In this document: positions 44,360 through 52,855 of the stretch, piece after piece
Position numbering within the stretch: the stretch's first letter is position 1
Layout: each line of letters starts with the position of its first letter
Assembly: GCF_016811915.1 (NCBI RefSeq)
Contig: NZ_CP069127.1
Span: 746,001-810,000, forward strand
From: Brevibacillus choshinensis
GTDB lineage: Bacteria > Bacillota > Bacilli > Brevibacillales > Brevibacillaceae
Length of the DNA stretch: 64,000 nt
Direction of reading: 5' to 3'
Program-made: the position numbers and the translations under genes
Notes under the pieces: generated by a model
Database searches by the model: none
Told to the model about the DNA's origin: nothing
What the model saw: only the letters and a program-made list of their open reading frames with translations

Positions 44360-45183
44360 CTGGTGAATATACCATAAGTGAACTTTGCAAGTTGTTTAGA
44401 GTCTCAAGAAGTGGATACTATGCTTACCTAAAACGACAAGTAACGGATAGGAACAAGCCCGTAAAAGACTTCATCCAGGCAGTGTATAGGAAGTATGACG
44501 GAAAATATGGATATAGACAAACTCAACTATTTCTCCTGCAAGATTGCGGGGTGTGGGTCAATCATAAGAAGGTACTTCGACTAATGCAAGAAATGGGACT
44601 TCGTTCTCGAATTCGCCGCAAATATCGAAGTCATTATGTTTCGTCTGTAGGGAGACGAGTTGCCGAGAATGCCCTACAACGTGATTTCAAAGCATGTGCA
44701 CCGAATCAAAAATGGGTAACGGATATCACACAATATCGTGTTGCGGATACTTGGCTCTACCTATCTGCTATTAAGGATTTGTTTAATAACGAGATTGTAG
44801 CCTACCACATGGGAGTTCGTAACGACAATGAACTGGTCCTGCGGACCTTTGAGAAAGCTTTTGAAAAAACGAAAGACGTGACTGGACTGATCGTTCACAG
44901 CGATCAAGGATTCCAGTACACGTCCTACGCTTACCACGACATGCTGCCGAAGGTTGGCGCCCAAATCAGCATGTCTCGGAGAGGCAATTGTTATGATAAC
45001 GCCTCGATGGAGAGCTTCTTCTCGCATCTCAAAACGGAAGGGCTCTACCCCTATGATATCCGAAGTGTAGATGAGGCACAAAGGCGAATTGAAGAATATA
45101 TTCAATTCTACAATCAAAGTCGACCACAACGAAGATTAAAAAAGCTGACGCCTGTTGAATTCAGACGTCAGCTGTCGGCCTAG
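44299..45183 (+). CDS. IS3-family transposase OrfB (DDE integrase domain)
   Basis: 294 codons in the -1 frame relative to orfA, normally made as an OrfAB fusion through frameshifting at 44293-44299. An HTH_21-like segment (QVAGEYTISELCKLFRVSRSGYY) precedes the rve core. The catalytic triad is present: Asp in WVTDIT, Asp in VHSDQGFQYTS and Glu in ASMESFFSHLK. The C-terminal YNQSRPQRRLKKLTPVEFR is standard for IS150-like elements. No stop or frameshift damage is seen. Confidence 0.92.
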   Translation: MFGNLDAGGAVHKYATIKQVAGEYTISELCKLFRVSRSGYYAYLKRQVTDRNKPVKDFIQAVYRKYDGKYGYRQTQLFLLQDCGVWVNHKKVLRLMQEMGLRSRIRRKYRSHYVSSVGRRVAENALQRDFKACAPNQKWVTDITQYRVADTWLYLSAIKDLFNNEIVAYHMGVRNDNELVLRTFEKAFEKTKDVTGLIVHSDQGFQYTSYAYHDMLPKVGAQISMSRRGNCYDNASMESFFSHLKTEGLYPYDIRSVDEAQRRIEEYIQFYNQSRPQRRLKKLTPVEFRRQLSA

Positions 45184-45235
45184 CGACCGGGGTTTTTCAT
45201 ACTGTCCACTAAATGGGGTCTTGACCACAGCGATG

Positions 45236-45248
45236 TGGGAACGAGGCT
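45236..45248. terminator. Right arm of the tgl/solA bidirectional terminator, split by the IS
   Basis: TGGGAACGAGGCT followed by GATTTATTTTT. It is complementary to 43944-43956, from which it is separated by the insertion sequence and its target duplication. Confidence 0.75.
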
Positions 45249-45263
45249 GATTTATTTTTCCTC

Positions 45264-46394
45264 TTAAAAACGTCCAAGGGAAAACACGGAGAGGTCGTGA
45301 GTGGAGGTGCCTGTCGTGAGCAGCTCGCTGGCGGCCTCTCCGACAGCGCTCGAAAACTTGAAGCCATGGCCAGAGAAGCCGGCTGCAATCACGATCTGTG
45401 CGTGCTCTGGATGGCGGTCGATCACGAAATGCTCATCAGGGGTCATCGTGTAGATGCACACGCGTCCTTGGCGCAATGGTCCAGCGGCCTGCGGCATGTA
45501 CGTCTCCAGAAAGCAGCGCACATCTCCTTCATCCGAGAGGAAAGCGCCGAACGTCCGCTCCAGCCGATCAGGGTCGATCGCCAGTCCGCCATCGTGCCGG
45601 CCGATTTTGACCCCAGCCTGACCGATGCTCGGGAATCCGTAATACATGGAATCCTCCAGATTGAAGATGAACGCGGGGAAGTGCTCTGCCCCGTACAGCT
45701 TCTCGTCCGCTCCGAACCAGGCCACGGTCTTACGGGTCGGGACAAGCGGCAGGTTCAATCCGAGAGATGTGATCAGGGAAGGGTTCCAGGCTCCTGCGCT
45801 GAGCAGCACTTTGTCTGCCCGATACGCCTGCGCCCCTGTATGAACGATGACGCCATCGCCATCCGGCAGCAGACCCGTGACGGGTGTATGGGTCAGAAGC
45901 GTGGCACCTGCGGCAATTGCCAGCTCGCGATAGGCCCTGATGCATTCCTCCGCATACAAAACGCCGGAGGTAGGCTCCAGGCACGCGTAGTAATCGTTTG
46001 GCAAAAGAATGCCGGGCCAACGGGTGTGTACCTCTTCGGCCTTCATGACCGTAAGCGGGAGGGAATAGGTCTCGGCACTTTCGCGAAGCTCTTTCAAGAA
46101 CCTGCAGTCCTCTCTTCCCGCGCTGAGGACACCTGTCTGCTCAAACAGCTTTTTCCCGGATGCCTCCTCCAGCGCGAGCCACAGCTGCTGCGCGCGTAAG
46201 GCGAATGGAACGTACTCTTTGCCTTCCCCGTAGGCATGCCGAATGATGCGCGTATCCCCATGATGGCTGCCCATCGTGTGCGGTGGGTCGTAAGCATCCA
46301 AGAGCAGCGTGCGTACGCCTTGCTTTGCCAAATAATAACCGGCCGCCATCCCCATGGAGCCTGCCCCGACAATGATCACTTCGTAGTTTTCCAT
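45264..46394 (-). CDS. solA: FAD-dependent sarcosine oxidase/N-methyl-tryptophan oxidase-like protein
   Basis: 376-residue monomeric sarcosine oxidase family flavoenzyme that oxidises N-methyl amino acids, giving formaldehyde and H2O2. FAD-binding YEVIIVGAGSMGMAAGYYL opens the protein and GSHHGDTRIIRHAYGEG is the family signature. CIYTMTPDEHFVIDRHP contains the Cys to which FAD is covalently bound in relatives. ATG 46394 follows AGGGGG; two upstream start codons have no site. It converges on tgl. Confidence 0.88.
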   Translation of the reverse strand: MENYEVIIVGAGSMGMAAGYYLAKQGVRTLLLDAYDPPHTMGSHHGDTRIIRHAYGEGKEYVPFALRAQQLWLALEEASGKKLFEQTGVLSAGREDCRFLKELRESAETYSLPLTVMKAEEVHTRWPGILLPNDYYACLEPTSGVLYAEECIRAYRELAIAAGATLLTHTPVTGLLPDGDGVIVHTGAQAYRADKVLLSAGAWNPSLITSLGLNLPLVPTRKTVAWFGADEKLYGAEHFPAFIFNLEDSMYYGFPSIGQAGVKIGRHDGGLAIDPDRLERTFGAFLSDEGDVRCFLETYMPQAAGPLRQGRVCIYTMTPDEHFVIDRHPEHAQIVIAAGFSGHGFKFSSAVGEAASELLTTGTSTHDLSVFSLGRF

Positions 46395-46582
46395 CCGGAT
46401 CCCCCTAACATCGTCTATGGTATACACGTCCGCAAATCATACCTTCATTATCCTACAAGGATGGTTGGAAATCGAGATGCAGGTCAGCAAAATTTCGAAC
46501 ATCCATACTTCGAGCCAGATGGAACTAACGGCGGGGTAAAATGAGCGGGAAAAGTTCATTAATGACAAAAGGAGACTTGAAT

Positions 46583-47185
46583 ATGAGCTCACACGTTACC
46601 ATTCAGCCCAAAATCCTGTATTACGGAGCGCCTGTTGTCCTGCTGACAACAGAGAATCCAGACGGCACCACGAACATTAGCCCGATCTCCTCCTCCTGGG
46701 CGCTAGGTGAATATATCATTCTCGGGTTGGGGACAGGCTCTCAGGGACTGGAGAATCTCAGAGAACGCCCTGGATGCGTCATCAATCTCCCCGATGCAGG
46801 CATGTGGCGCCAGGTGGAGGCACTGGCATCCTTGACGGGAAAGGATCCCGTACCACCCAATAAACAGGCGATCGGCTTTCGCTATGAAAAAGATAAGTTC
46901 GCAGCAGGAGCGTTGACCCGCTTGGCATCGGAAACGGTGAGACCAGAGCGCATTGCAGAATGTCCTCTCCAGCTGGAGGCAGAAGTCCGCCAGATTCGGA
47001 CTCCGGAGTACGCAGAGGGATTTGCCATTGTCGAGACACATGTGCGACGGGTGCATGCCGAAGAGCATATGGTCGTCAGGGAACGGTATGTAAATCCCCA
47101 GGCCTGGAATCCGCTCATTTACAACTTTCGTCATTACTTTGGCTTGAGTGAAGAATTGGGTAAAACTTATCGGTCTGAGACATAA
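46583..47185 (+). CDS. Flavin reductase-like FMN-binding split-barrel protein
   Basis: 200-residue protein of the flavin-reductase-like domain family. Typical features are GAPVVLLTTENPDGTTNISPISS (FMN phosphate contacts) and LGLGTGSQGLENLRERPGCVINL. Such proteins bind FMN and either reduce free flavin or serve unknown redox roles. ATG 46583 with AAAGGAGA 8 nt upstream is chosen over two earlier in-frame ATGs. A terminator follows at 47197. It is divergent from solA. Confidence 0.83.
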   Translation: MSSHVTIQPKILYYGAPVVLLTTENPDGTTNISPISSSWALGEYIILGLGTGSQGLENLRERPGCVINLPDAGMWRQVEALASLTGKDPVPPNKQAIGFRYEKDKFAAGALTRLASETVRPERIAECPLQLEAEVRQIRTPEYAEGFAIVETHVRRVHAEEHMVVRERYVNPQAWNPLIYNFRHYFGLSEELGKTYRSET

Positions 47186-47196
47186 GATAAACGTAA

Positions 47197-47225
47197 GGCA
47201 CGCCATGACATATGGCGTTTTTTCT
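47197..47225 (+). terminator. Intrinsic terminator after the flavin-reductase-like gene
   Basis: ACGCCAT pairs with ATGGCGT around a 5-nt loop and is followed by TTTTTCTTTT. Confidence 0.85.
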
Positions 47226-47331
47226 TTTCGTCCGGAAAGGAGATGAAGCCAAGTTCACACGCGATGCAATATATTCCATACACGCAAAATGATATGATGG
47301 AAGAAGTGCATGCACGAGGTGGAGGGACCAT

Positions 47332-48063
47332 ATGGAGCAACTATTGATGGGTAGTTTTCTCTCGGCGATGGCCACAGGAGCTGGCGCGCTGCCGATTTTA
47401 TTTTTCAAGACCGTGACGCATCGCTGGCGTGACATTTTGCTCGCATTTACAGCCGGGATCATGGTGGCTGCAGCTACCTTCAGTCTGATTCCGCAAGCGA
47501 TGGCGAACGCCCCTTTCTACGTCATCTGCATGGGCGTATTGACGGGGACGCTGGCGCTTACCGTGCTGGAGAGCTTCATCCCGCATATTGATCTGGAGCA
47601 TAAGCGGGTCAATATTTCCATGGATTCACAAGCGATACTCATCCTGGCGGCCATTACTTTGCACAACATCCCGGAAGGCCTGTCTGTAGGGGTAAGCTAT
47701 TCCAGCGAACAGCCGGGCCTGGGTGGTCTGATCGCCTTTGCCATCGGCCTGCAGAATGCGCCGGAGGGCTTTCTGGTGGCTCTGTTTCTGATCAATCAGC
47801 AAGTGAGCCGATTCAAGGCGTTTCTTTTGGCGACCATGACTGGAGCGGTCGAAATTGTGTCTGCCATCATCGGGTACTATTTAACGGCATTCGTAGAAGG
47901 GCTGGTCCCCTACGGACTCTCGTTTGCGGCAGGGGCCATGCTGTTCATCGTCTACAAGGAGCTGATCCCGGAGAGCCACGGTGACGGGCATGCGCGATCG
48001 GCCACGTTTTCGTTCATCGTCGGCTTGCTGGTGATGATCGGAATGGTGCAGCAGTTTGGATAA
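47332..48063 (+). CDS. ZIP-family divalent metal transporter
   Basis: 243-residue eight-span ZIP protein that imports zinc or related divalent cations. The metal site motifs are HNIPEGLSVGVSYSSEQPG in span 4 and LQNAPEGFLVALFLINQ in span 5, where many ZIPs have a second His-x-x-x-Glu and this one has Asn. GGTGGAGG lies before ATG 47332. Monocistronic. No Zur box was identified in the short upstream region. Confidence 0.87.
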   Translation: MEQLLMGSFLSAMATGAGALPILFFKTVTHRWRDILLAFTAGIMVAAATFSLIPQAMANAPFYVICMGVLTGTLALTVLESFIPHIDLEHKRVNISMDSQAILILAAITLHNIPEGLSVGVSYSSEQPGLGGLIAFAIGLQNAPEGFLVALFLINQQVSRFKAFLLATMTGAVEIVSAIIGYYLTAFVEGLVPYGLSFAAGAMLFIVYKELIPESHGDGHARSATFSFIVGLLVMIGMVQQFG

Positions 48064-48197
48064 CACGATTTTTCTTGTTCTTTTTTCGTTTTTCACAAAA
48101 GTGTTCCTTTTTTCGGCAACTTTCACTCACAATCAAGGCGAATTTTACCGAAACCATATATAGATAGATTTCGATTATGGAAGTAGGGAGTGTCACG

Positions 48198-49001
48198 ATG
48201 GAAAAGTCGACCTTGATAGGTTTAGTACTAGGAGTTGTCGCAGTAGTCGTGGGGATGATCTTGAAGCACGCCAGCCCTTCTGCATTACTGAATCCAGCAG
48301 CATTCATGATCATCATGGTGGGGACGGCTGCAGCGATATTCAACGCATTTCCCATGTCGGAAGTCAAAAAGATTCCCGCCCTTTTCAAGGTTCTTTTTAA
48401 AGAGCAAAAACTCCCTGCCAAACGGGAACTGATTGGTCAATTTATGAACTGGGCGTCCATCGCTCGTCGTGAAGGATTGCTGGCCCTGGAAAATACGTCG
48501 GATGAAATCGAGGATCCTTTCCTGCGAAACGGTATGAAGATGATCATCGATGGCGGAGAGCCAGATTTTGTCCGCGATGTGCTGAACGAAGAGATTCATG
48601 CTATCGAAGAGCGTCACCAAATGGGTGCGCTGATTTTCAGCCAGGCCGGCAGCTATGCGCCAACGCTGGGGGTGTTGGGTGCGGTGGTTGGCTTGATCGC
48701 GGCACTTGGCAACCTGAGCGATATCGATGCGCTGGGAATATCGATTGCCGCCGCGTTCGTTGCGACATTGCTCGGGATTTTTACCGGCTACGTTTTGTGG
48801 AATCCATTTTCCAACAAGCTGAAGCGCAAGTCGAAGCAGGAAATTGAAATCAAAAAGATCATGGTAGAAGGTCTTCTGTCCATTCAGGCAGGGGTTTCGC
48901 CAGCTGCGATCGAACAAAAGCTGCTCGTGTACATTCCGTACAAGGACCGTGCCGAGGTGAAGGAAGAGAAGAAGGAGGAAGGAGCTGCGGTAAATGGCTA
49001 A
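48198..49001 (+). CDS. motA: Flagellar motor stator protein MotA
   Basis: 267-residue stator subunit with four membrane spans and a large cytoplasmic loop that contacts the rotor. Visible blocks include FLRNGMKMIIDGGEPDFVRDVL and GAYAPTLGVLGAVVGLIAAL-type sequence (SYAPTLGVLGAVVGLI). ATG 48198 with AGGGAGTG upstream is preferred. It overlaps motB by 8 nt, so the two subunits are translationally coupled. Confidence 0.92.
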   Translation: MEKSTLIGLVLGVVAVVVGMILKHASPSALLNPAAFMIIMVGTAAAIFNAFPMSEVKKIPALFKVLFKEQKLPAKRELIGQFMNWASIARREGLLALENTSDEIEDPFLRNGMKMIIDGGEPDFVRDVLNEEIHAIEERHQMGALIFSQAGSYAPTLGVLGAVVGLIAALGNLSDIDALGISIAAAFVATLLGIFTGYVLWNPFSNKLKRKSKQEIEIKKIMVEGLLSIQAGVSPAAIEQKLLVYIPYKDRAEVKEEKKEEGAAVNG

Positions 49002-49803
49002 GCGACCGAAAAGACATGCTCACCATGAAGAGCATATGGACGAGACTTGGCTCATTCCGTACGCAGACCTGCTCACGCTTTTGCTTGCCTTGTTTATCGT
49101 GCTGTTTGCATCCAGCGAGATGGATGCGAAAAAGTTCGACCAGCTGGTGAAGTCCTTCAATGTTGCGCTCAATGGAGGAGTGGGGGTTCTGAACCAGCCG
49201 AGCCCGGTGCCGCTTGATCCAAACATGGCTCAGCAAACGATCCATAAAGGGGCGCAGGAGTCGGAAAAGCCAAAGACGGAAGAGGAGAAAAAGCTGGAGG
49301 AAGCGGTGCGGAAAGAGACCGAGGACCTGAAAAAGCTGCAGTCACAGCTGGAAGGCTACATTCAGCAAAACAAGCTGCAGGACAAGCTGCAGACCAAGCT
49401 GACCGAAGAAGGCCTGCTCATTACCATCCTCGACAACGCGCTGTTTGATTCCGGCAGAGCGGACCTCAAACCGGAGGCTCGCAAGCTCGCGGCCGAGATG
49501 GCTTCGATGCTGGTGCCGCATCCGAAAAAAGTCACGGTGACGGGACATACGGACAACGTACCGATTCACCGCGCCGAATTCCCGTCCAACTGGGACTTGA
49601 GCGCAAAGCGTTCGGTTAACTTCCTCAAGGTATTGCTGGAAAACCCGAATCTGGACCCGACCAAATTCAGCGCGACAGGCATGGGTGAGTACCATCCGGT
49701 TGCATCGAATTCTACAGCAGAAGGTCGTGCCAAGAATCGCCGGGTAGAAGTCGCGATTCTGCGCGATCTGGCTGCACCCCCGAAAAATACGATGACACCG
49801 TAA
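48994..49803 (+). CDS. motB: Flagellar motor stator protein MotB
   Basis: 269-residue stator subunit with one N-terminal span carrying the ion-binding Asp25 (ETWLIPYADLLTLLLALFIV). A Glu/Lys-rich linker, probably coiled coil (about 88-130), leads to an OmpA-type peptidoglycan-binding domain (VTGHTDNVPIHRAEFPSNWDLSAKRS). The sequence around Asp25 resembles proton-driven MotB rather than sodium-driven MotS. GAAGGAGGAAGGAG precedes the ATG. It forms the A5B2 stator with MotA. Confidence 0.93.
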   Translation: MAKRPKRHAHHEEHMDETWLIPYADLLTLLLALFIVLFASSEMDAKKFDQLVKSFNVALNGGVGVLNQPSPVPLDPNMAQQTIHKGAQESEKPKTEEEKKLEEAVRKETEDLKKLQSQLEGYIQQNKLQDKLQTKLTEEGLLITILDNALFDSGRADLKPEARKLAAEMASMLVPHPKKVTVTGHTDNVPIHRAEFPSNWDLSAKRSVNFLKVLLENPNLDPTKFSATGMGEYHPVASNSTAEGRAKNRRVEVAILRDLAAPPKNTMTP

Positions 49804-49808
49804 TAGAG

Positions 49809-49841
49809 AAAAAGGATAGCACATGGGGTGCTATCCTTTTT
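49809..49841. terminator. Bidirectional terminator between motB and the hxlR-type gene
   Basis: AAAAAGGATAGCAC and GTGCTATCCTTTTT form a 14-bp perfect stem with a short loop. Flanking genes converge, and the hairpin overlaps the end of the minus-strand gene. Confidence 0.92.
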
Positions 49842-50244
49842 CATTAGCTTCTTCCGCTTCACTGTCGCTGGCTTTCGGGTGGATAGTCAGCTTGAGCTGC
49901 GCCATGCGCTTTTCGCCCCAGTCGTACATCATCTCAACGATCGGCAGCAGTGTCATCCCGAGCTCGGTCATGGAGTACTCGACCCGTGGCGGCACCTCGG
50001 GATAGACTTCACGGTGCACGATGCCATCCTCGATCAGCTCTTTTAGCTGGCTCGTCAACATTTTATGCGTGATCTTCGGGAAGAGCCGTTGCAGCTCGCT
50101 GAATCGATGAGGTCCCTCCACACCCAGATGCCAGAGGATGACCACCTTCCACTTCCCGCTAAACATGGAGAGGGTCAGTTCCTTGGAGCATGTAAAGTCA
50201 CCATTGCGGATCTTTTCCAGCGTTTCTTTGCGAATATCAGACAT
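49831..50244 (-). CDS. HxlR-family winged-helix regulator
   Basis: 137-residue MarR/HxlR-type regulator. The family segment [42 protein letters not shown] is plain, and Cys19 (FTCSKEL) is in the position used for thiol-based sensing of electrophiles or oxidants by YodB/HypR-type members. AAGGAGA precedes the ATG. Divergent from the pfpI-like gene with a 148-bp shared promoter region, so it probably controls that gene and itself. Confidence 0.88.
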   Translation of the reverse strand: MSDIRKETLEKIRNGDFTCSKELTLSMFSGKWKVVILWHLGVEGPHRFSELQRLFPKITHKMLTSQLKELIEDGIVHREVYPEVPPRVEYSMTELGMTLLPIVEMMYDWGEKRMAQLKLTIHPKASDSEAEEANEKG

Positions 50245-50392
50245 CTATGATTTCTCCTTACGATTCATTTCCAATAGTACCTTTTTGGTAACCTCCGCAC
50301 AAAAAAGTGCATTCTTATGCTGCTGGCCTATCCTTTTTATAATAGACCTTGTCAGATCACGATGTACTTAATTGTAAAGGAGAGAGGGCACC

Positions 50393-50953
50393 ATGTCTAA
50401 AAAAGTATTGATTCTAACCGGCGATGCCGTTGAAGCTTTGGAAGCTTATTATCCGTATTACCGTTGTTTGGAGGAAGGGTATGACGTGACGATCGCTTCC
50501 CCGACGGACAAGAAAGTGCTGCACACCGTCGTGCACGATTTCGAAGACTGGCAGACATTTACCGAGAAACGCGGTTACCAGATTGAGGCCCACGCTTCTT
50601 TTGAAGAAATTGACCCTGCGCAGTTCGACGCCCTGATCATCCCGGGTGGACGTGCTCCCGAACATATTCGCCTGCACAAGGATTTCGGCAAAATCGCCAG
50701 CCACTTCTTCCAGCAAGATAAGCCGATCATGATCCTGTGCCACGCGAGCGTAGCGCTGACCGTCATCGCAGAAGACATCAAAGGACGCGAAATGACTGCA
50801 TACTTTGCGTGCCGTCCAGAGGTAGAAGCCGCGGGAGCGAAATACATGGAGACCCGCTTCCACGTAGACCGCAACCTCATCTCCGGCCACGCATGGAACG
50901 ACCTGCCCGTCCAGATGAAGGAATTCGTCAAACAAGTAAACGCACAGGCGTAA
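50393..50953 (+). CDS. DJ-1/PfpI-family protein
   Basis: 186-residue glutamine-amidotransferase-like protein. The nucleophile elbow MILCHASVAL holds Cys116, and IIPGGRAPEHIRL precedes it. Family members act as glyoxalase III, deglycase, peptidase or chaperone. Linkage to an HxlR-type thiol sensor suggests protection against reactive carbonyl or electrophile stress; this is inference. AAAGGAGAGAG precedes the ATG. Confidence 0.87.
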   Translation: MSKKVLILTGDAVEALEAYYPYYRCLEEGYDVTIASPTDKKVLHTVVHDFEDWQTFTEKRGYQIEAHASFEEIDPAQFDALIIPGGRAPEHIRLHKDFGKIASHFFQQDKPIMILCHASVALTVIAEDIKGREMTAYFACRPEVEAAGAKYMETRFHVDRNLISGHAWNDLPVQMKEFVKQVNAQA

Positions 50954-50968
50954 TAAGAGAATCGACAG

Positions 50969-51000
50969 AGGGATAGCGTAAATGCGCTGTCCCTTTTTGC
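50969..51000 (+). terminator. Intrinsic terminator of the pfpI-like gene
   Basis: AGGGA-T-AGCG pairs with CGCT-G-TCCCT and is followed by TTTTT. Confidence 0.85.
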
Positions 51001-51119
51001 GTTATTCATAGGTACTGGAAGTTATAACCAATTGCCCTGATCCTTGCAAATGTCAAGTAGGTAAAAAATGGATGGGGAGCGAAGTTACGTCCTGACAAAA
51101 GTTTGGGGGGCGTGAAAAC

Positions 51120-51866
51120 GTGAATGCAGAAACCTTGAAGATGAACAAGAACAGCTGGAACGAGGCAGCACCGCGGTTTTTTGGGAGAAACCCTCTGCCG
51201 GAGTACGGACCTCTCGCGCCGAGAGAGGACGAGTTGAACCTGTTTGGGGATGTTGCGCAGGCAAAGGTTTTGGAGATCGGTTGTGGAAGCGGTCATTCCC
51301 TGCTCTATCTGCATCAGAAAAAGGCAGGAGAGCTGTGGGGAGTAGACCTGTCTTCCGTGCAAATCGAGACGGCACGATCCGTCTTAAAAGACATCCAGCC
51401 GGAAGCGCGGCTATTCGAATCCCCCATGGAGCTCGATCCCGGCTTGCCCCATGGCTATTTCGATATCGTGTTCTCCATTTTTGCCATCGGTTGGACGACT
51501 GATCTGGAAAAGACGCTATCCAATGTCCATCGCTATCTGAAGCAGGGGGGAATATTTCTCTTCAGTTGGGAGCATCCCCTGTACAACCGAATCAAGGCTG
51601 CGGAGGGGAGATGCACGGTGGTAAAATCGTACCTCGAAGAAGGCCCGTATGTACACGAAGCCTGGCGAGAGCCCGCCATCATGCAGCAGTACAAGCTCAG
51701 CACCTACATCAATACGCTGATCCAAACCGGCTTCCAAATCGAGAAGATCATCGAAGACGTCTGCACGGACGAGGCTATCCTTCATCAACACGTAAACGGC
51801 TGGTACTCGCTAGAAAAAGCAAAGCTTGTCCCGACAACCATGATCATCAAGTGCCGGAAAGGGTAA
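51120..51866 (+). CDS. SAM-dependent class I methyltransferase
   Basis: 248-residue methyltransferase with motif I VLEIGCGSGHSLLYL, the acidic strand-2 end ELWGVDLSS and motif VFSIFAIGWTTDLEK. The GTG start at 51120 is preceded by GGGGGCG, and no in-frame ATG is well placed. The subgroup resembles small-molecule methyltransferases of the UbiE/Methyltransf_11 class; the acceptor is unknown. It is followed by a terminator and the repeat array. Confidence 0.85.
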   Translation: MNAETLKMNKNSWNEAAPRFFGRNPLPEYGPLAPREDELNLFGDVAQAKVLEIGCGSGHSLLYLHQKKAGELWGVDLSSVQIETARSVLKDIQPEARLFESPMELDPGLPHGYFDIVFSIFAIGWTTDLEKTLSNVHRYLKQGGIFLFSWEHPLYNRIKAAEGRCTVVKSYLEEGPYVHEAWREPAIMQQYKLSTYINTLIQTGFQIEKIIEDVCTDEAILHQHVNGWYSLEKAKLVPTTMIIKCRKG

Positions 51867-51890
51867 GCGCCTCAGGCAATAGATGAAAGA

Positions 51891-51912
51891 CCTCGGACTC
51901 CCGAGGTTTTTT
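51891..51912 (+). terminator. Intrinsic terminator of the methyltransferase gene
   Basis: CCTCGG, loop ACTC, CCGAGG followed by TTTTTT. Confidence 0.88.
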
Positions 51913-51960
51913 GCTACGCAAACGCAGTAAAAGCCCCCCCCCAACCAAACCAGCCGTCCA

Positions 51961-52158
51961 GGAAAAAGGAGAAAAAAGCGAAGGTATTAGGGACACAGCC
52001 CAGGCGCAGTGGAAAAAGCGGAACCTGCCATTAGCGTCCACCTAAGAAAATGCTCCCGGAAGCCGCCACTTGGACGCGGGTTCCGCTTTTGGAACGGAGC
52101 CGTGCAGGAATGCCCCAAGCAGTGTCCCTACGAACTGGAGCGTTTTCTCCTTTTTCCG
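51961..52158. repeat. Hairpin repeat array unit 1
   Basis: Complete unit. Arms: GGAAAAAGGAGAAAA/TTTTCTCCTTTTTCC, TTAGGGACAC/GTGTCCCTA, AAAAGCGGAACC/GGTTCCGCTTTT and GCGTCCA/TGGACGC, all nested, with an unpaired stretch TGCCATTA on the 5' side only. Confidence 0.85.
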
Positions 52159-52180
52159 CTCAACCAAACCAGCTGTTCCA

Positions 52181-52381
52181 GGAAAAAGGAGAAAAAAGCG
52201 AAGGTATTAGGGACACAGCCCAGGCGCAGTGGAAAAAGCGGGACCTGCCTTTAGCGTCCACCTAAGAAAATGCTCCCGGAAGCCGCTACTTGGACGCGGG
52301 TTCCGCTTTTGGAGCGGAGCCGAACAGGGATGCCCCCCCAAGCAGTGTCCCTACGAACTGGAGCGTTTTCTCCTTTTTCCG
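52181..52381. repeat. Hairpin repeat array unit 2
   Basis: Complete unit, about 95% identical to unit 1 by eye. One change turns GCGGAACC into GCGGGACC opposite GGTTCCGC, keeping pairing as G-T. Followed by a tail shared with units 3 and 4. Confidence 0.85.
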
Positions 52382-52487
52382 CCCCGCCACAAGAGTTGGC
52401 CAGAGCGGCAGTTCCACGAAGCATTCCTCGCATAAACGCTCTCAAAAAGAAATCGGTAAAAGCCCGCCCAACCAAACCAGCTGTCCA

Positions 52488-52550
52488 GGAAAAAGGAGAA
52501 AAAAGCGAAGGTATTAGGGACACAGCCCAGGCGCAGTCTCCTTTTTCCGC
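52488..52550. repeat. Hairpin repeat array unit 3, internally deleted
   Basis: Starts like the others through GGCGCAGT, then jumps straight to CTCCTTTTTCC, so the whole inner hairpin and the GTGTCCC arm (about 135 bp) are missing. The outer arms survive. The deletion looks like slippage or excision across the hairpin. Confidence 0.8.
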
Positions 52551-52655
52551 CCCGCCACGAGAGTTGGCCAGAAAGGCAGTTCCACAGAGCATTCCCCGAT
52601 AAACGCTCTTAAATAGAATTCAGTAAAAGCCAGCCCAACCAAACCAGCTGTTCCA

Positions 52656-52855
52656 GGAAAAAGGAGAAAAAAGCGAAGGTATTAGGGACACAGCCCAGGC
52701 GCAGTGGAAAAAGCGGAACCTGCCTTTAGCGTCCACCTAAGAAAATGCTCCCGGAAGCCGCTACTCGGACGCGGGTTCCGCTTTTGGAGCGGAGCCGTGC
52801 AGGGATGACCCCCAAGCAGTGTCCCTACTAACCGGAGCGTTTTCTCCTTTTTCCG
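52656..52855. repeat. Hairpin repeat array unit 4
   Basis: Complete unit with the same nested arms as unit 1 and a few substitutions (CTCGGACGC instead of CTTGGACGC). Its tail runs to about 52912, where the hydrolase promoter region begins. Confidence 0.85.

Larger units (their letters stand above)
43958..45227 (+). mobile_element. IS3-family (IS150-like) insertion sequence, intact
   Basis: 1270-bp element with imperfect terminal inverted repeats: left TGATGTGCACCCCTTAAAGT and right end, read inward, TGGTCAAGACCCCATTTAGT, continuing to a shared GAAAAACCCC. Both ends begin TG. A 3-bp target duplication CAG flanks it at 43955-43957 and 45228-45230. It carries orfA and orfB with the catalytic triad intact and a slippery heptamer for frameshifting, so it may still move. 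It has lower GC than its neighbours, consistent with acquisition. Confidence 0.92.

Noticed and set aside
48064..48197. Sigma-D (flagellar) promoter ahead of motA
   Set aside because: A CCGAAA-like stretch near 48150 recalls the -10, but no TAAA lies at the proper distance, so it was not annotated.
52009..52602. Several 70-110 codon frames inside the hairpin array
   Set aside because: They follow the repeats, change frame between units, lack ribosome sites and disappear in the deleted unit, so they are by-products of the repeat sequence.
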